Made by a program: the position numbers and the translations under genes | From: Okapia johnstoni | Taxonomy: Eukaryota > Chordata > Mammalia > Artiodactyla > Giraffidae | DNA: 64,000 nt | Reading direction: 5' to 3' | Assembly (NCBI GenBank): GCA_024291935.2 | Contig: CM044318.1 | Location: 81,974,001-82,038,000, forward strand | Notes under the pieces: model-generated | Seen by the model: the letters and a program-made list of their open reading frames with translations, nothing else | Told to the model about the DNA's origin: nothing | Database searches by the model: none | Shown here: positions 1 through 12,234 of the stretch, one piece after another | How positions within the stretch are numbered: the first letter of the stretch is position 1 | Layout of the letters: the number at the start of each line of letters is the position of its first letter

Positions 1-72
1 GGATCTTCCCAATCCAGGGGTTGAACCCATGTCTCCTGCATTGGCAGGTGAATTCTTTACCGACTGAGTTAC
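1..72 (-). mobile_element. Bov-tA SINE, tRNA-derived end only
   Basis: Reverse complement of the tRNA-like head (GGGGTTGAACCCATGTCTCC, TTCTTTACCGACTGAG). The element is cut by the window edge. Confidence 0.8.
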
Positions 73-151
73 CATAATGAGCATGTATTGCTATTGTGGT
101 CAGAAACAAAATTGAAAAAATTATTTATTATTTATTTGAACAAAATTGGCT

Positions 152-446
152 CTGCTGGATCTTCACTGCTGCATGGGCTTTTCTCTAGTAGCCACGAGTC
201 AGGGCTACTCTCTAGATGAGGTGTGCAGGCTTCTCACTGCCGTGGTTTCTCTTGTTACGGAGCACAGGCTCTAGGCTCGCGGGCTTCCGTAGTTGTGACT
301 TCTGGGCTCCAGAACACAGGCTCAGTAATTGTGGCGCATGGGCTTAGTTGCTCAGCGGCATATGGGATCTTCCGGGGTCAGAGATTGAACCCATGTCCCC
401 TGCATTGACAGGCAGATTCTTTACCACTGAGCCACGAGGGAAGCCC
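152..446 (-). mobile_element. CHR-type tRNA-derived SINE
   Basis: Contains CTTCTCACTGCCGTGGTTTC, GGCGCATGGGCTTAGTTGCT and the tRNA-like end GAACCCATGTCCCCTGCATT, typical of cetacean-hippo-ruminant SINEs. Confidence 0.85.
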
Positions 447-447
447 A

Positions 448-1524
448 AGAATTTTGAAAAAGAAGGTATAGCAAGACAAGTAATGCGTAAATCAATGTCT
501 TGCAAGAGTTCAAGACCCAGACAAGGAGAAGGGCATGTAAATGAAGCTATAAAACATACGGAATCAGCAATGTCTGCTGAGCATGGAGAGTGCTAGATGG
601 ACTATGTTCAAATCATGAATTTGCATGTGTTCCAAGAAAGCGTTTTATAGGCTATCCTCCACATTGCACTAGATGCTGATGGTACCACAGTCAGTTATCA
701 GTGGTTCATACTCTAGAGGGCCCATGGCCTGAATGAGGAGTATTTCCACATTGCCAAAGAAGCATTGCATTCCACCCTGGTGGCAGGCAAAGTCCCCCGC
801 CCCTGTCAGCTCCCATGGAATCCACTTTAATAAGCTTTGCATTATGGAACATAAAACCATATAAAGCTTAAAATCTGCAGAGGCATGACATCTGGCCTTG
901 ACCCAGACTTTTAAGAGTCAGATCTTGAAATCAAACAATGAGGAATAATGAAGTTCCAAGTTCCAGCTGTAGCCCTGCTGAGATCTTTAAGTAGAAAGGC
1001 TAGGATATGCTAAAATGTCTTCAACATCTTCTAAATACAATCTGAAATTTTCAATACTTCCAACCTCAGGAATCAGACCCGAAAAAGGTAGATCAGGTCA
1101 ATGTGGGGTAGCCCTTCTCACTATTGAAAATCTTTTGCCACAACTTCTTTGATAGCCAGAGTTAATTTTTGTAGTAAATAGACTACCTGACAGACCTCCA
1201 CCTGACAGGGGGCTTCCAGGCAGGCCCCCAGGGCGCCGGCCAAGTGATGAAGATCAAGTCTCAGTTCTCAGGACCAGAGTTGATAAATCCCATATTTAAT
1301 TTATTCCCTTATTAATCACCCTATCAATATCATTAACATAAAGTTACATATTTTTCTGTTAAAAAAATAGGCAATTTCATCCTGTGTCTTTGTTGACTAT
1401 GTTTTCTGGATTTTAGTGCGGTTGGACTCTTTGGTCTGAGAAAATTGCCAACCTCTATTCTAACTCAGTCCAGTCGGAGTGAAGCAGAGTTTTTTAAAAA
1501 TTTTTAGCGCATCTAGAAGTACAC
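448..1524. other. Unassigned intergenic DNA
   Basis: No gene or repeat recognised. Open frames are short and lack splice context or family similarity. Confidence 0.5.
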
Positions 1525-1715
1525 CGCTACCATCATGGTCCAGGGTTAAGACTTCGCTTCCAATGTAGCGGTGCAGGTTTGATTCCTGGTCAGGGAGCTA
1601 ATGTTTCCACATATGTGGCCAAAAACACAAAATATAAAACAGAAGGAATGTTGTAACAAATTCAATAAAGACACTTAAAAAAAAATAGTCCACATTTTAA
1701 AATATCTTTTAAAAA
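1525..1715 (+). mobile_element. CHR-type SINE
   Basis: GGTCCAGGGTTAAGACTTCG, GTTTGATTCCTGGTCAGGGA and the tail TTCAATAAAGACACTTAAAA. Confidence 0.8.
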
Positions 1716-1867
1716 AGAAGTGTATCTAGAATTACTGGTTGTCTGGTCTCTAAGTCAAACTTTAAAGCAAAAGCCACTTGAATGCTAACACCTCAATATT
1801 TCCCTGTATTTCTCAATACTCTCAATATTTCTCTGCAGGACAAAAATCCCAACACTTAGAAATATAC

Positions 1868-2073
1868 TGTTGTTCAGTCACTAGATCATGTCTGACTCTG
1901 TGATTCCATGGACTGTAGCCCACCAGGCTTCTCTGTCCTTGGGATTTCCCAGGCAAGAATGCTGGAGTGGGTTGCCATTTCCTTCTCCAGGGGATCTTCC
2001 TGACCCAGGGATTGAACCCACGTCTTCTGCACTGGCAGGCGGATTCTTTGCCACTGAGCCACCAGGGAAGCCT
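1868..2073 (-). mobile_element. Bov-tA SINE
   Basis: Full-length in reverse orientation: GTTGTTCAGTCACTAGATCA to GAGCCACCAGGGAAGCC. Confidence 0.9.
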
Positions 2074-4070
2074 GCCTGCTATGTAGTTAGGTGTAAATAA
2101 ATGTTAGCTCTTTCGTGACTACATCTTACTGGTCCCCCAAAGTGCGTGAATTTTGTCAAGAGGCCCCTGGGACCTCAGTGGTGATGAGGTCAGAAGGAGG
2201 AGAGGCCTAGGAAGTCAGAGGAGACAGGATCAGAGCTAAGAACAGGCTCTGAGATTCTGGAAGTCTGTCCATAGAGTAGGGGCTTTGAATGTAAAGGAGA
2301 CTGTGGTGGAGGCAGGTGTTCTCCCATCCAACCTGAAAAGCCCACCAAGAAGACATCCTAATTCCCAGGCTTCTCTGGGACTCCCCCAGGCCCTGACCTT
2401 GGATTCTGCCTCTGTCTCTTTCAGAGACATCAGATCAGTGGCTGCGTTGGCATCTGCTCTTCTCGTGACTTGGAGGTGGTGGGCCTGTGGTGGGGCTGAG
2501 GAGTACTGAGCAGGAGGGACACCAAGCACCCCACCAGGAGCCTGGAAGCCTCAAAGGCAAGTACGGACTCTGTACATCTTTGCTAATGGAAAGCCTCGCT
2601 TCGGGCTGAATTGAGGTCTTCCAAGAAAAATCACCAGTGATGACAGGCTCTTCAATACAGGATCCAGCCACAGGCCAGAGATCAAGCTTCACTGAACCAG
2701 AGTGAGGGGAAAAAATGACAGTCAAACATTTTCTTTTTCCGTACACAGACTGTAATCAGCTCTCCACAAGGTCATCCTGGAACTCCAAGGACGGTCCAGA
2801 CCCCTCCTGGCTCTCCCCAGTAATGGACAGAGGCAATGGTGCAGATAATCTAGCCAAATGGTGGGTAATCTGAAAGCCATTTCCCTTTGGCCTCGGGAGA
2901 ACTTTCCATGCTCAGGCTGAGTGTGGGTGTATGCGAGACTCTCTGCCAGACCTGGGGTGCACGTGGGGTCTGGGTGTGTCCCAGGATAAGGCTGCACTTG
3001 GGGACGGCATCTCCCAGCAGCAGCGGTGTGGCCGGGGTCTCTGCAGAACACGGACGACAATGCGGGCCCTTCCGTCGGGGTTCTGCACCTGCCCCTCTTC
3101 CCTGGTCCATTCTCCATTCTCGTCTGACCTGTCCAGAAGGCCGACCCTGCCAACAGTATCATTTGAGCTCTTTTGCCCTCTAGCTTCCTGGCAGGTTTGA
3201 GCGAGAGGACTCGGGAGAAGAGAAAGAAGGGAAAACCCGGGATGTCTCTTCCCTGCTTGCTTCCTGCTTGGGCACAATTTCTCGGGCAACCTCTACTCCC
3301 CTCTACCTCCGCCCCGGTTCTGGTTTTCACTGTGCTCCAGGACACCAATCCATCCCATGGACCTTCAGTCCCCCGTGGTGGTGATGAAGCCTTGTCGTCC
3401 CACGTGGGCGCTCAGCCTGCCCACACCTCCATGAGCGGTGCCTTCATAAAGCATTGCTGCTAAACTGTCTGGAGCAAGCTCTGCTTCTCATTGAAGCCTG
3501 GCAGATAGAGGGTAGAACAGGATGGGGCTGAAGATGGAGCTGGAGTTGGGGTCCTGGGGGGGTTTAAACGAGAGGCAGCTTAATACCCACTCAGAGCACA
3601 GCTCCTCATTAGATCTGATGGAAGCCCACTGCTCCTTTCCGAGTAGAAGCCCCTTGGGCTCTGCCTAGCCTGCTCCTGACCAGTGGCATCAGGTACAACC
3701 CACCTGGACAATCCTGTGTTGGAGGCCAACCCATGTCTTCCTTGTTGTCACCTAGGACAACCAACTTCCCTTGGAAATGGAGTAATCACATTTAAAAGAG
3801 GCAACTTACCCAACATCCTTGAATTTTCCTTCTCCTGAGCCCTCTTGTCTAAACTTGTCCTCTTAAAACTGAGATCAGAATTGTATCAAGGACCTTTGGT
3901 TGATCACCCATTCCTTGACCATGACCCTGATCCTATATTCTAGAATCACGACCCATGTTCTTTCTCCTTAGTCTGCTTGACTTTCTCGCATTCCTGTTGG
4001 ATGAAGTCACAGCTGCTCCAACTCTTCCTCTCTGACGACCCATTTGCTTGTTCTTCTGTTGATGGGCAAT
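2074..4070. other. GC-rich unassigned intergenic DNA
   Basis: About 2100-3500 is GC-richer than its surroundings and open in several frames on both strands. The longest frame is 208 codons on the minus strand at 2722-3348. None resembles a protein I know, and there is no clear splice pattern. It may be a non-coding transcript or chance. Confidence 0.4.
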
Positions 4071-4149
4071 TTAGTTGTTTCTGATAGTTCTAACATCTAG
4101 TTATTTTGCAGAGTTTCTGGTCCCTGTGAAAAGACCACCATCCATTCAT

Positions 4150-4840
4150 TTCCACACACTGGAGACTTGTTCCATTCTCTTCTCTGCTCGCCAGATCCAA
4201 ACCATCCCTGAGTCCTGGCATATCTCTCTAATCCATCCACCTCTCTCGATGTGTGCTTCCAACACCCTGATGTAACTGACACTATTTCTCAGCTGAGTGA
4301 CTTCCTCCTTCCAGGAATCCCAGCATATACCCTGCCCTTCCCACCAAGCCATCCTGCATCCTGTGGGCTTTGAAAACCTGAATCAGACCGCCAACTCTTA
4401 AAATCCCTCAGAGGCCTCCATTATGCTGAGAACAAAGACAGCCTTTACTGAGTCCAAAGCCTCTTGGGGCCCCTGCCCTTGCCTCTGGCGGTGTCTCTCA
4501 CCCTCTTTCCCTCCCTTTCTGTGTTCCCTCCATAAACTTCACTCTCTGTTCTCGCTGGTCTCTGTGCAACTGCTCTTCCCCCCATCCACCTTGCCCCTTC
4601 ATCTCCCTGACTCCTATTCATCTTCAGATCTTAAACATCACGTTCTCTAGACCAAGTCAGTTCACCCAGGAAAGTATAGAAACTGGAACCTTCCTTCAAA
4701 GCCCCTATTCCAGCTGGTAATGGGTCATGGGTCAACGTGTCTCCTCTAGACTATCAGCTCCGAAAACCCAGGAATCATCTCTAGTTTTGCTCTGACCCCC
4801 ACATACAGGTGCATAGCAAGTGCTCAGTAGTCTTAAATAA
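4150..4840 (+). mobile_element. Ancient L2 LINE 3' end
   Basis: Degenerate L2 signature: AACTCTTAAAATCCCTCAGA, CTTTACTGAGTCCAAAGCCT, CTCCCTGACTCCTATTC and the terminal GCATAGCAAGTGCTCAGTAG. Confidence 0.7.
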
Positions 4841-5698
4841 ACAGTAGGGGGGTTTTTTCTATTGAAAATATGCTACAGAAAAATTTTTGGGTCAATGTGG
4901 CCAATTTACCGCATGTTTCTATTTCCTCTCCTTCTGGAATCCCACCAATAAAGGAACTTTTCAAAGGTGTAGGCCCACAGGATGAAGAGAACTAAAGAAG
5001 AGACAATAAGGAAAGAAAAGTTCAGCATATGTTTTGGAACATACAAAACAGATAGGGAAGCAGTAGCTGATGCAACGAGGTAGCAGCAGCTACATCACAG
5101 GTGCCAGTAGGACTAGGTGACACACACAGAACTGGGAACCCCAAGACCTGGAGACAAAATCCTCTAGAAAGTAGGGGCAGGGCAAAACAGGGGCTGAAAA
5201 CAGAATTGGTTGAAAATCTATAGATGGAAGGATTAAACCCTTGCCCCTTTCCCACCCTATTTAGCCAAGCAACTACTCCCATCTTCATTCTGACATCACC
5301 AGCAGGCAAGCAGAGGCTCATCCTCTGGACAAAATGAACCTGAAAGTCTCCATGGGTGAGGACATGAGTCATGAAGGTGAAGAAGCACAGGACTAAATAT
5401 GCAGTTCAGTGGGAGGCTGATAATTCACAGTTAATCTGGAGAGAAGACTTTAGGCACAGGGATGCAGTTTCTGGCAGTTGCAAGTTGGCCAGAGCTCACT
5501 GAATGGTCTCAAGACATGGACGGGGCCCCGACAGAGTCTATTACAATGGACACATGTGATGTGACAGCCACAATCTGATCCTAGGTCAGCAAAAGAAGCA
5601 AGGCAGCTATAAAGGATGATTTGAGACCATTGGGGAATTCAAATGCAGACTCTATATTGGATTTCATTTTACCAGGGTTGAACATCTTGCTGTGATAG

Positions 5699-5889
5699 TA
5701 GTGGTTTAGTCACTAAGTTGTTTCCTACTCTTGCAATCCCATGGACTGTAGCCCACCCGGCTCCTCTGTCCATGGGGCTTCCCAGGTAACAATACTGGAG
5801 TGGATTGCCATTTCCTTCTGCAGGAGATCTTCCCAACCCAGGTCTCCTGCATTGCAGGCAGATTCTTTACCGACTGAGTCACCAGGGAA
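5699..5889 (-). mobile_element. Bov-tA SINE
   Basis: Reverse orientation: GGTTTAGTCACTAAGTTG, CAATACTGGAGTGGATTGCC, ending GACTGAGTCACCAGGGAA. The tRNA-like head is slightly shortened. Confidence 0.85.
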
Positions 5890-6984
5890 CTATATGCAAA
5901 TACAGATGAATGTCCTGTTCTGAGAAGAACTATGCTGAAGTATTTAGGATGGCAGCATTATGACACCATTACCTTTCAAATATTCAACAAAGAAATTATA
6001 CTCATACAGATATGTATGTGAATATACACACAGAAAGATAGATAGAAATTTAGATGGATGGATGGACTGACTGACCAGGAGAAAGAAAGATGAATTCAGA
6101 GGAAGTTGATGTGGCAAATTGTTAACAATAATGAAGCTAGGTGTGGAGTATTCAGTGCTTTGTTCTGTTCTTCAGGGTTTTTTTTACAGTGGGCTTGAAA
6201 TTTTTCAAGATGAAACAAGAATCCAAGTAGCATAAACATTTCTCAGAAGCAGAAACCAATAACAAGGGTGTCCTATATGATACTGGGCGATTTTTCAATC
6301 CAGCTTTCTACTCCCAGCCAAACTATCTACCCAAATAGGGAGGGTAAAACAAATATATTTTTAACACATGCAAGAACTCAACAGTGTTATAGCCCATGTG
6401 CCTTTTCTCAGGAAACCACTGAAAAATGTGCTTCAGACAGCACAGATGGGATGAGGGCAGCAGCAGAAGAAAGACAGCCAGCCACAGGATACCATGGTGC
6501 AAAGGAAAGCCCACTCTCGACTGCAGCAGGAGGATACTAGGCTTCAGCAGAAAGAAGAAACATAAACAAAAAGAACTCCTGTGTCTGCCCCGGTGAAGCT
6601 TGTTTCTGGTCAACGTGCAGCAGAGCATTAAAGAAAATGTAGTGACGACAGTACGTAGGAAACTGAGCAAAGGTAAAGCTGATGTCACTGTTAACTCCAG
6701 ACAAAATAAGAGTGAGTGTTCTAGAAAGTAAACGAAGGACTAGAGCACATCTGGTTCAGCAGCTGACAACATTTGTAAAGTTACAATAGAGAAAACCCTG
6801 GCGTTTTATTTAACCAAAACTGTGTGGGGTAGGGATAGGGAGTATGTAGAAAGAGAGGGAGTTGGTTCTAATTAAGTCCCCACCTGTCTGGTTTAACATA
6901 TCTGGAAATTAAAAGATAACGTAAAAAACTGATAAATCAAGAAATAGCTGCCCCAAAGAATTGAAAGCAGAGGCTCGGATGGGT

Positions 6985-7455
6985 ATTTGGATAGCTGTGT
7001 TCATGGCACATTTGCAGTTGCCCAAAGGTAGAAAACAACCCAATGTCCACAAGCAGATAAATGGATAAACAAAATGTGGCACAGACACCCAATGGAATAT
7101 TATTCAGCCTTAAACAGGAAGAAAGTTCTGACACATGCTGTAACATGGATGAGTTTTGAAGAGTTTATGCTCAGTGACATAAGCTGACTACAATAGGACA
7201 AATGTGATTCTACTTATATGAGATACCTAGAACAGGCAAACTCATAGAGACAGCAAAGAGAGATTACAAGGGGCTGGGGGCGGGAGAATGCAGAGCTATT
7301 GTTTAATGAGCACAGAGCTTCCCTCTGCGCTTTTTACCTCCCATTTGAGAAGGTAAAAAATTTCTGGAGCCGGATGGTGGTGATGGTCCCACAACACCGA
7401 GGATGTGCTTAATGCCACTGAATTGCACATGTAAAAATAGATAAAATGGATAAAA
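6985..7455 (+). mobile_element. Ancient L1 3' end
   Basis: CCCAATGTCCACAAGCAGAT, AATGGAATATTATTCAGCCT, GATTCTACTTATATGAGATA and ATGCCACTGAATTGCACATG are hallmark L1M 3' sequences. Confidence 0.85.
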
Positions 7456-7485
7456 AGAAATACCTGTATAAGAATAATATTGGGG

Positions 7486-7680
7486 GACTTCCTTGGTGGT
7501 CCAGTGCGTATGACTTCATGCTTCCAATGCAGGGGACCCAGGTTTGATCTCTGTTCAGGGAACTAGATCCCACATGCCCAAATTAAGTGTTCACATGCTG
7601 AAACTAAAGATCCCACGTGCCACAGTTAAGACTTGGCACAGCCAAATAAATAAATATATATATTTATTTATTTATTTTAA
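7486..7680 (+). mobile_element. CHR-type SINE
   Basis: ACTTCCTTGGTGGTCCAGTG, GGTTTGATCTCTGTTCAGGG and an AT-rich (AAAT)n tail. Confidence 0.88.
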
Positions 7681-7845
7681 AGAATCCTATTTGAAGCTCT
7701 GTCAGTAACCAGCGGGAGAAATAGCCGCTCGCCACTAGGAAGTGATAGAAGGGGATGGGAGGGATGTGGCACGAGACTGCTCCCTTGCATTACAGTTCTT
7801 TTTGCACTGTTTTACTTTAAAAAGTCTAGTGTTAACATTCCGACA

Positions 7846-8035
7846 GTGCTGACTGTGCTCCAGGCCTGCTTCACATACTTTCTGTATGTGCTCATTTAAT
7901 CCTCGTATCACTATGAGCTGGGAGTCTGTTCCACATTTTAGAGAGAAGGAAGCAGATCCAGGGAGGCGGGGAGGGGGCGTCCAGCCCAGGCAGGCTGGCT
8001 CCAGAATCACTGCTCTTAATCATTTGACTTTGCTG
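7846..8035 (+). mobile_element. MIR SINE
   Basis: Degenerate core GTGCTCATTTAATCCTCGTA and a diverged AGAGAAGGAAGCAGA block, as in MIR. Confidence 0.65.
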
Positions 8036-8399
8036 CCTTTCGTGCATGTGTATTACTGTGACACGAGTGAAAAATTAATTTAAAAATATGCTATATACAT
8101 ATCTTATGTGTGAGAGTATCAGATTCCTGGGAGTGAAACACCCCCAATTTCTATGAAAGATGAAACATAGCATTCATTTCATCATGTGAGCATAAGAGCT
8201 ACTCAAATAACACTGACATTATGCTCATTTCATTGCAAAACTGAAGCACAGAGGCAAACAACTTGTCTCTGTATCATCATTTTTACCAGGTCTGCCTGGT
8301 TTTTGCAGCCCCTCCCCCAATTTTCCCTCTCAGCTCCCCCGTCCCAGTATCACCATAACAGTACCTGTGGAATAAAATATGAGAAAAATGAACACTGAA

Positions 8400-9500
8400 A
8401 GAGTATATCAAGCTTCCTTTAGAAATAGAGGAAAATAAGTTTACAGTTAGAAAACATGTTGAACTACTACTTTTACAGTGAAAACGGTTACATCACAATT
8501 TTAAATTACATTTCCATTCGAAATGGAGTCGATTTGCACCACCTACTGGAATACACAGCTCTCTATAGTCAGAGGTTTCAAAATGATGAACTGATTTTAA
8601 AATTTTAGAGTTAATGTGTCTAGTTATCTTCAAGAGACCAGCCCCTTTGACATGCTGGAAATGCCAAATGCTAATTTGCTTTGGGGACCAGCTTCTAAAA
8701 CAAACTTTCTTTAAAAGCCAAATTTAATCAGCTAGCTAAATTAAAAAATTGTACAACTGCTTATAAAAATAAAATGATTAAGCCAAATACATCAACCAAA
8801 GAGATGAAAATGTAAATTAGAAGCAAAGCTGAAATCAATATACATTATCAGTTGCTAACTCACCATTTAAAAAGAAAATTCAAGCAGACAAATGGAAAAT
8901 GGCAGGAAACATAAGCAAAAAGGATAATAAACAGAACATAACACAACATTAATTAAAAAAGAATTCACCCAATGAAAATTTGATAGTGTTTATATCCAAA
9001 GTAATAATCATTGCCGTGGCTTAATTACAGCTGAACATCAACATACAAAGTATTTGTATTTAGGGGTTTTTTTTTTTGACATTTTAAAGGAAACATCAAC
9101 AAAAAATTTTCATTTTTCATGACAAACTACTCAAAGCAATAAATTTCTGAATATGTAGTGGCAACATTTATTATTGTGTAATTGACAGAGATTCAGGGAA
9201 AAATTACATCTACAATATCTACTATTCTAGATGAGATTGCTTTAGAATAGAAGCCTAAATATATTACGTTTTAATTTCTTGAAACCTATTATCGCATTCC
9301 ACTTATTTTATGGGTATTTTGTCTGAAAATTGATTTTATTTTTATATGTCAACTAAATTAGATGTCAACCACATTAACTGGAGCATAAAATATGCCAGTA
9401 AGATATATTTACAAATACACACGGCAAAATGGTGTGCAAGTAACAAGAATCTGATTTAAAGTCATAAGCACGGAAAGACCCGTGTGACAATGACCAAGTC
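8400..9500. other. AT-rich, repeat-poor unassigned DNA
   Basis: No SINE, LINE or gene recognised over about 1.1 kb. It holds a CTCF-like motif at 8536-8549 and AT-rich blocks such as GGCTTAATTACAGCTGAAC near 9020. Confidence 0.45.
8536..8549 (-). promoter_or_regulatory. CTCF-like core motif (one mismatch)
   Basis: Minus strand reads CCAGTAGGTGGTGC, matching CCASYAGRKGGCRS except T for C at position 12. A motif match only. Confidence 0.35.
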
Positions 9501-9879
9501 ATCCATAATCCTCTTTGTGTTGCAGGTGATTTGTACATGACAAGCCTGTTTACAGTAACAAATGTCATGAGCAAGGTGGCTGGAAGGTTTTTCTTTCTCA
9601 TTATAGCTCACTCCTGGGGTGATTTCTTTCTTAGGGTTCTCATCTGCATTGGAAAACTTGGGTTGCTTAATTCCTACCAGGTGAGCAGTGTGTCCCCAGA
9701 CATCACATCCATGGACCCTGACCCTAAGGATAAGGTTGGCTCACCACCTCCATGGAGATGATTCCCACACTGAAGTCTGCAGCCCTGATCCCTTTTTACA
9801 GCTAGAGCGGTGTTCCCTGCAGCCTGCTGAGGGCCCTCTTGGATGTCCCAAAGGTACCTGAAACCTATACGTCCCAGAG

Positions 9880-10320
9880 ACAACTCATGACCTCCTCTCC
9901 AGTCTTGTCTTTTCTCAGTTATTCCAGCTCATCCCTCCCATTTACCCAATAGGTAACATTGTCTGCCTTTCTCCATCTCCATCACCGTTCCACTAGGCCA
10001 AAGGACCATCATTTCCAGCCTGGACCAATTCAAGATGGTGTATCTTCATTTACCCTCATCAAAGCTCTTCACTGAGGATACTGAGAAATTTCTTAACAAG
10101 GTCACTGCGCCCTCCCCTGGCCCGTGTTCACTTGCCTCCCCAGCCCCATCTCTCATCTTGAGCTCCCAGGGCTTCTGTCCCAGTCTCACTACCACCTTTC
10201 TGGGCCTCTCTCCACTGATACCTTTGCCTGGCCTTTTCTCGCTGCCTGGAATTCTCTTCTCTCCCCTTGTTGCCAAGTTACCTTCTCTCTGACTTTCCCA
10301 ACTGGGTCAATTCATAGTTG
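9880..10320 (+). mobile_element. Probable ancient L2 fragment
   Basis: C/T-rich L2-like sequence including GCTGCCTGGAATTCTCTTCT and TTGCCAAGTTACCTTCTCTC. Strongly diverged. Confidence 0.5.
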
Positions 10321-10664
10321 TGAATTCACTTTTAGGGGGGAACATATTTGAAAGTTTCTGCATGCCCCCACTAAACAGTCTTTGCCCACCTCCACGCCAT
10401 CTGTACATAAAACCATGGAATGATTCACTTAACTCTGGGCCAGAGGAGTGCCCGCTCTGGGTTCCCTCTGGCAGGGAGACAGGTCCATCTGGAGCTCCAG
10501 GGAGCCTGCCCTAATGGCTTCAAGTCTGCTTCAGGGCCCACACAGGCTGCTTCCCAGACCTGGCTCCCAAAGGACCTGGTGTTTCCACCCCTGTACCCAA
10601 GGTGTGGCCAGAGGGCCCCTGTACAAGGGTCAGATGATAGCACTTTTAATAGTTTCCAAGGGGT

Positions 10665-11915
10665 GGCTGTTCCAGAAAAACATCTACTTCTGCTTCATTG
10701 ACTACGCTAAAGCCTTTGACTCTATAGATCACAACAAACTGTGGAAAATTTGTAAAGAGATGGGAATACCAGACCAGCTTACCTGTCTCCTGAGAAAACT
10801 GTATGCAGGTTAAGAAGAAACAGTTAGAACCAGACATGGAACAATGGACTGGTTCAAAATTGAGAAAGGAATACATCAAGCCTGTATATTGCCACCCTGC
10901 TTATTTAACCTCCATGCAAAATACCTCATGAGAAATGCTGGACTGGATGAAGCACAAGCTGGAATCAAGATTGCCTGGAGAAATATCAATAACCTCAGAT
11001 ATGCAGATGACACAGCCCTTACAGCAGAAAGCAAAGAGAAACTAAAGATCCCCTTGATGAAGGTGAAAGCTGCTGCTGCTGCTGCTAAGTCGCTTCAGTC
11101 GTGTCTGACTCTGTGCGACCCCATAGACTGCAGCCCACCAGGCTGCCGTCCCTGGGATTCTCCAGGCAAGAACACTGGAGTGGGTTGCCATTGCCTTTCC
11201 TGAAGGTGAAAGAGGAGAATGAAAAAGCTGGCCTAAAATTCAACATTCAAAAAACTAAGATCATGGCATCCAGTTCCATCACTTCATGGCAAATAGATGG
11301 GGAAACAATGGAAACAGTGACAAACATTATTTTCTTGGGCTCCAAAATCACTGCAAATGGTGACTGCAGCCATGAAATTAAAAGATGCTTGCTCCTTGGA
11401 AGAAAAGCTATGACCAACCTAGACAGCATGTTAAAAAGCAGAGACATTACTTTGCCAACAAAAGTCCATCTAGTCAAAGCTATGGTTTTTTCAGTAGTCA
11501 TGCATGGATGTGAGAGTTGAACTATAAAGAAAGCTGAGTGCCAAAGAACTGATGCTTTTGAACTGTGATGTTGGAGAAGACGCTTGAGAGTCCCTTGGAC
11601 TGCAAGGAGCTCCAACCAGTCCATCCTAAAGGAAGTCAACCCTGAATATCCATTGGAAGGTCTGATGTTGAAGCTGAAACTCCAATACTTTGGCCACCGG
11701 ATGTGAAGAGCTGACTCATTTGAAAAGACCCTGATGCTGGGAAAGATTGAAGGCGGGATGAAAAGGGGTTGACAAAGGATGAGATGGTTGGATGGCATCA
11801 CCGAGTCAATGGACATGAATTTGAGCAAACTCCGGGAGATGGTGGAGGACAGGGAAGCCAGGCGTGCTGCAGTCCACGGGGTCACAGAGTCGGACACGAT
11901 TGAATGAACACCAAC
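10665..11915 (+). mobile_element. BovB LINE, 5'-truncated, with reverse transcriptase remnant
   Basis: Encodes a broken RT: FIDYAKAFDSIDHNKLWKIC, a stop after LYAG, the YADD catalytic motif at 11000-11011, and HEIKRCLLLGRKAMTNLDSM, then the usual BovB 3' end (GTCGGACACGATTGAATGAACACC type). Several in-frame stops make it inactive. A Bov-A monomer has been inserted at 11070-11200. Confidence 0.92.
11070..11200 (-). mobile_element. Bov-A SINE inside BovB, with target-site duplication
   Basis: Starts with a (CTG)n run and TAAGTCGCTTCAGTCGTGTC. It is flanked by the 12-bp duplication TGAAGGTGAAAG at 11058-11069 and 11201-11212. Removing the SINE and one copy restores continuous BovB sequence. Confidence 0.9.
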
Positions 11916-12008
11916 AACACAGGGTGGCAGTGGAGAAGGTGGACCAGTCAAGGAAGGAAGACAGACGGATTTCATTTAATGGTTTGTTGGCTTAATACAT
12001 ACCTTAGA

Positions 12009-12230
12009 TGGGCTTCTCAGGTGGCCTTGGGGTAAAGAATCCCCTTGCTAATGTAAGAGATGTAAGAGAGAGATGCAGTTTCAATCCCTGGGTCAGGAAG
12101 ACCCCCTGGAGGAGGGGACAGCAACCCACTCCTGTATTCCTGCCTGGAGACTCCCATGGATGGAGGAGCCTGGTGGGCTACAGTCCATAGGGTCACACAG
12201 AGTCGGACACAATTGAAGTGACTTAGCACG
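12009..12230 (+). mobile_element. Bov-tA SINE
   Basis: GGGCTTCTCAGGTGGCCTTG head, Bov-A body, ending GTCGGACACAATTGAAGTGA. Confidence 0.9.
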
Positions 12231-12234
12231 CATA

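Noticed and set aside
2722..3348. 208-codon minus-strand frame as a protein gene
   Set aside because: No family resemblance, no splice or start context, and other frames are open too. Composition explains it.
10844..11520. Open frames with reverse transcriptase similarity
   Set aside because: They are pieces of a broken BovB LINE interrupted by stops and a SINE, not a host gene.
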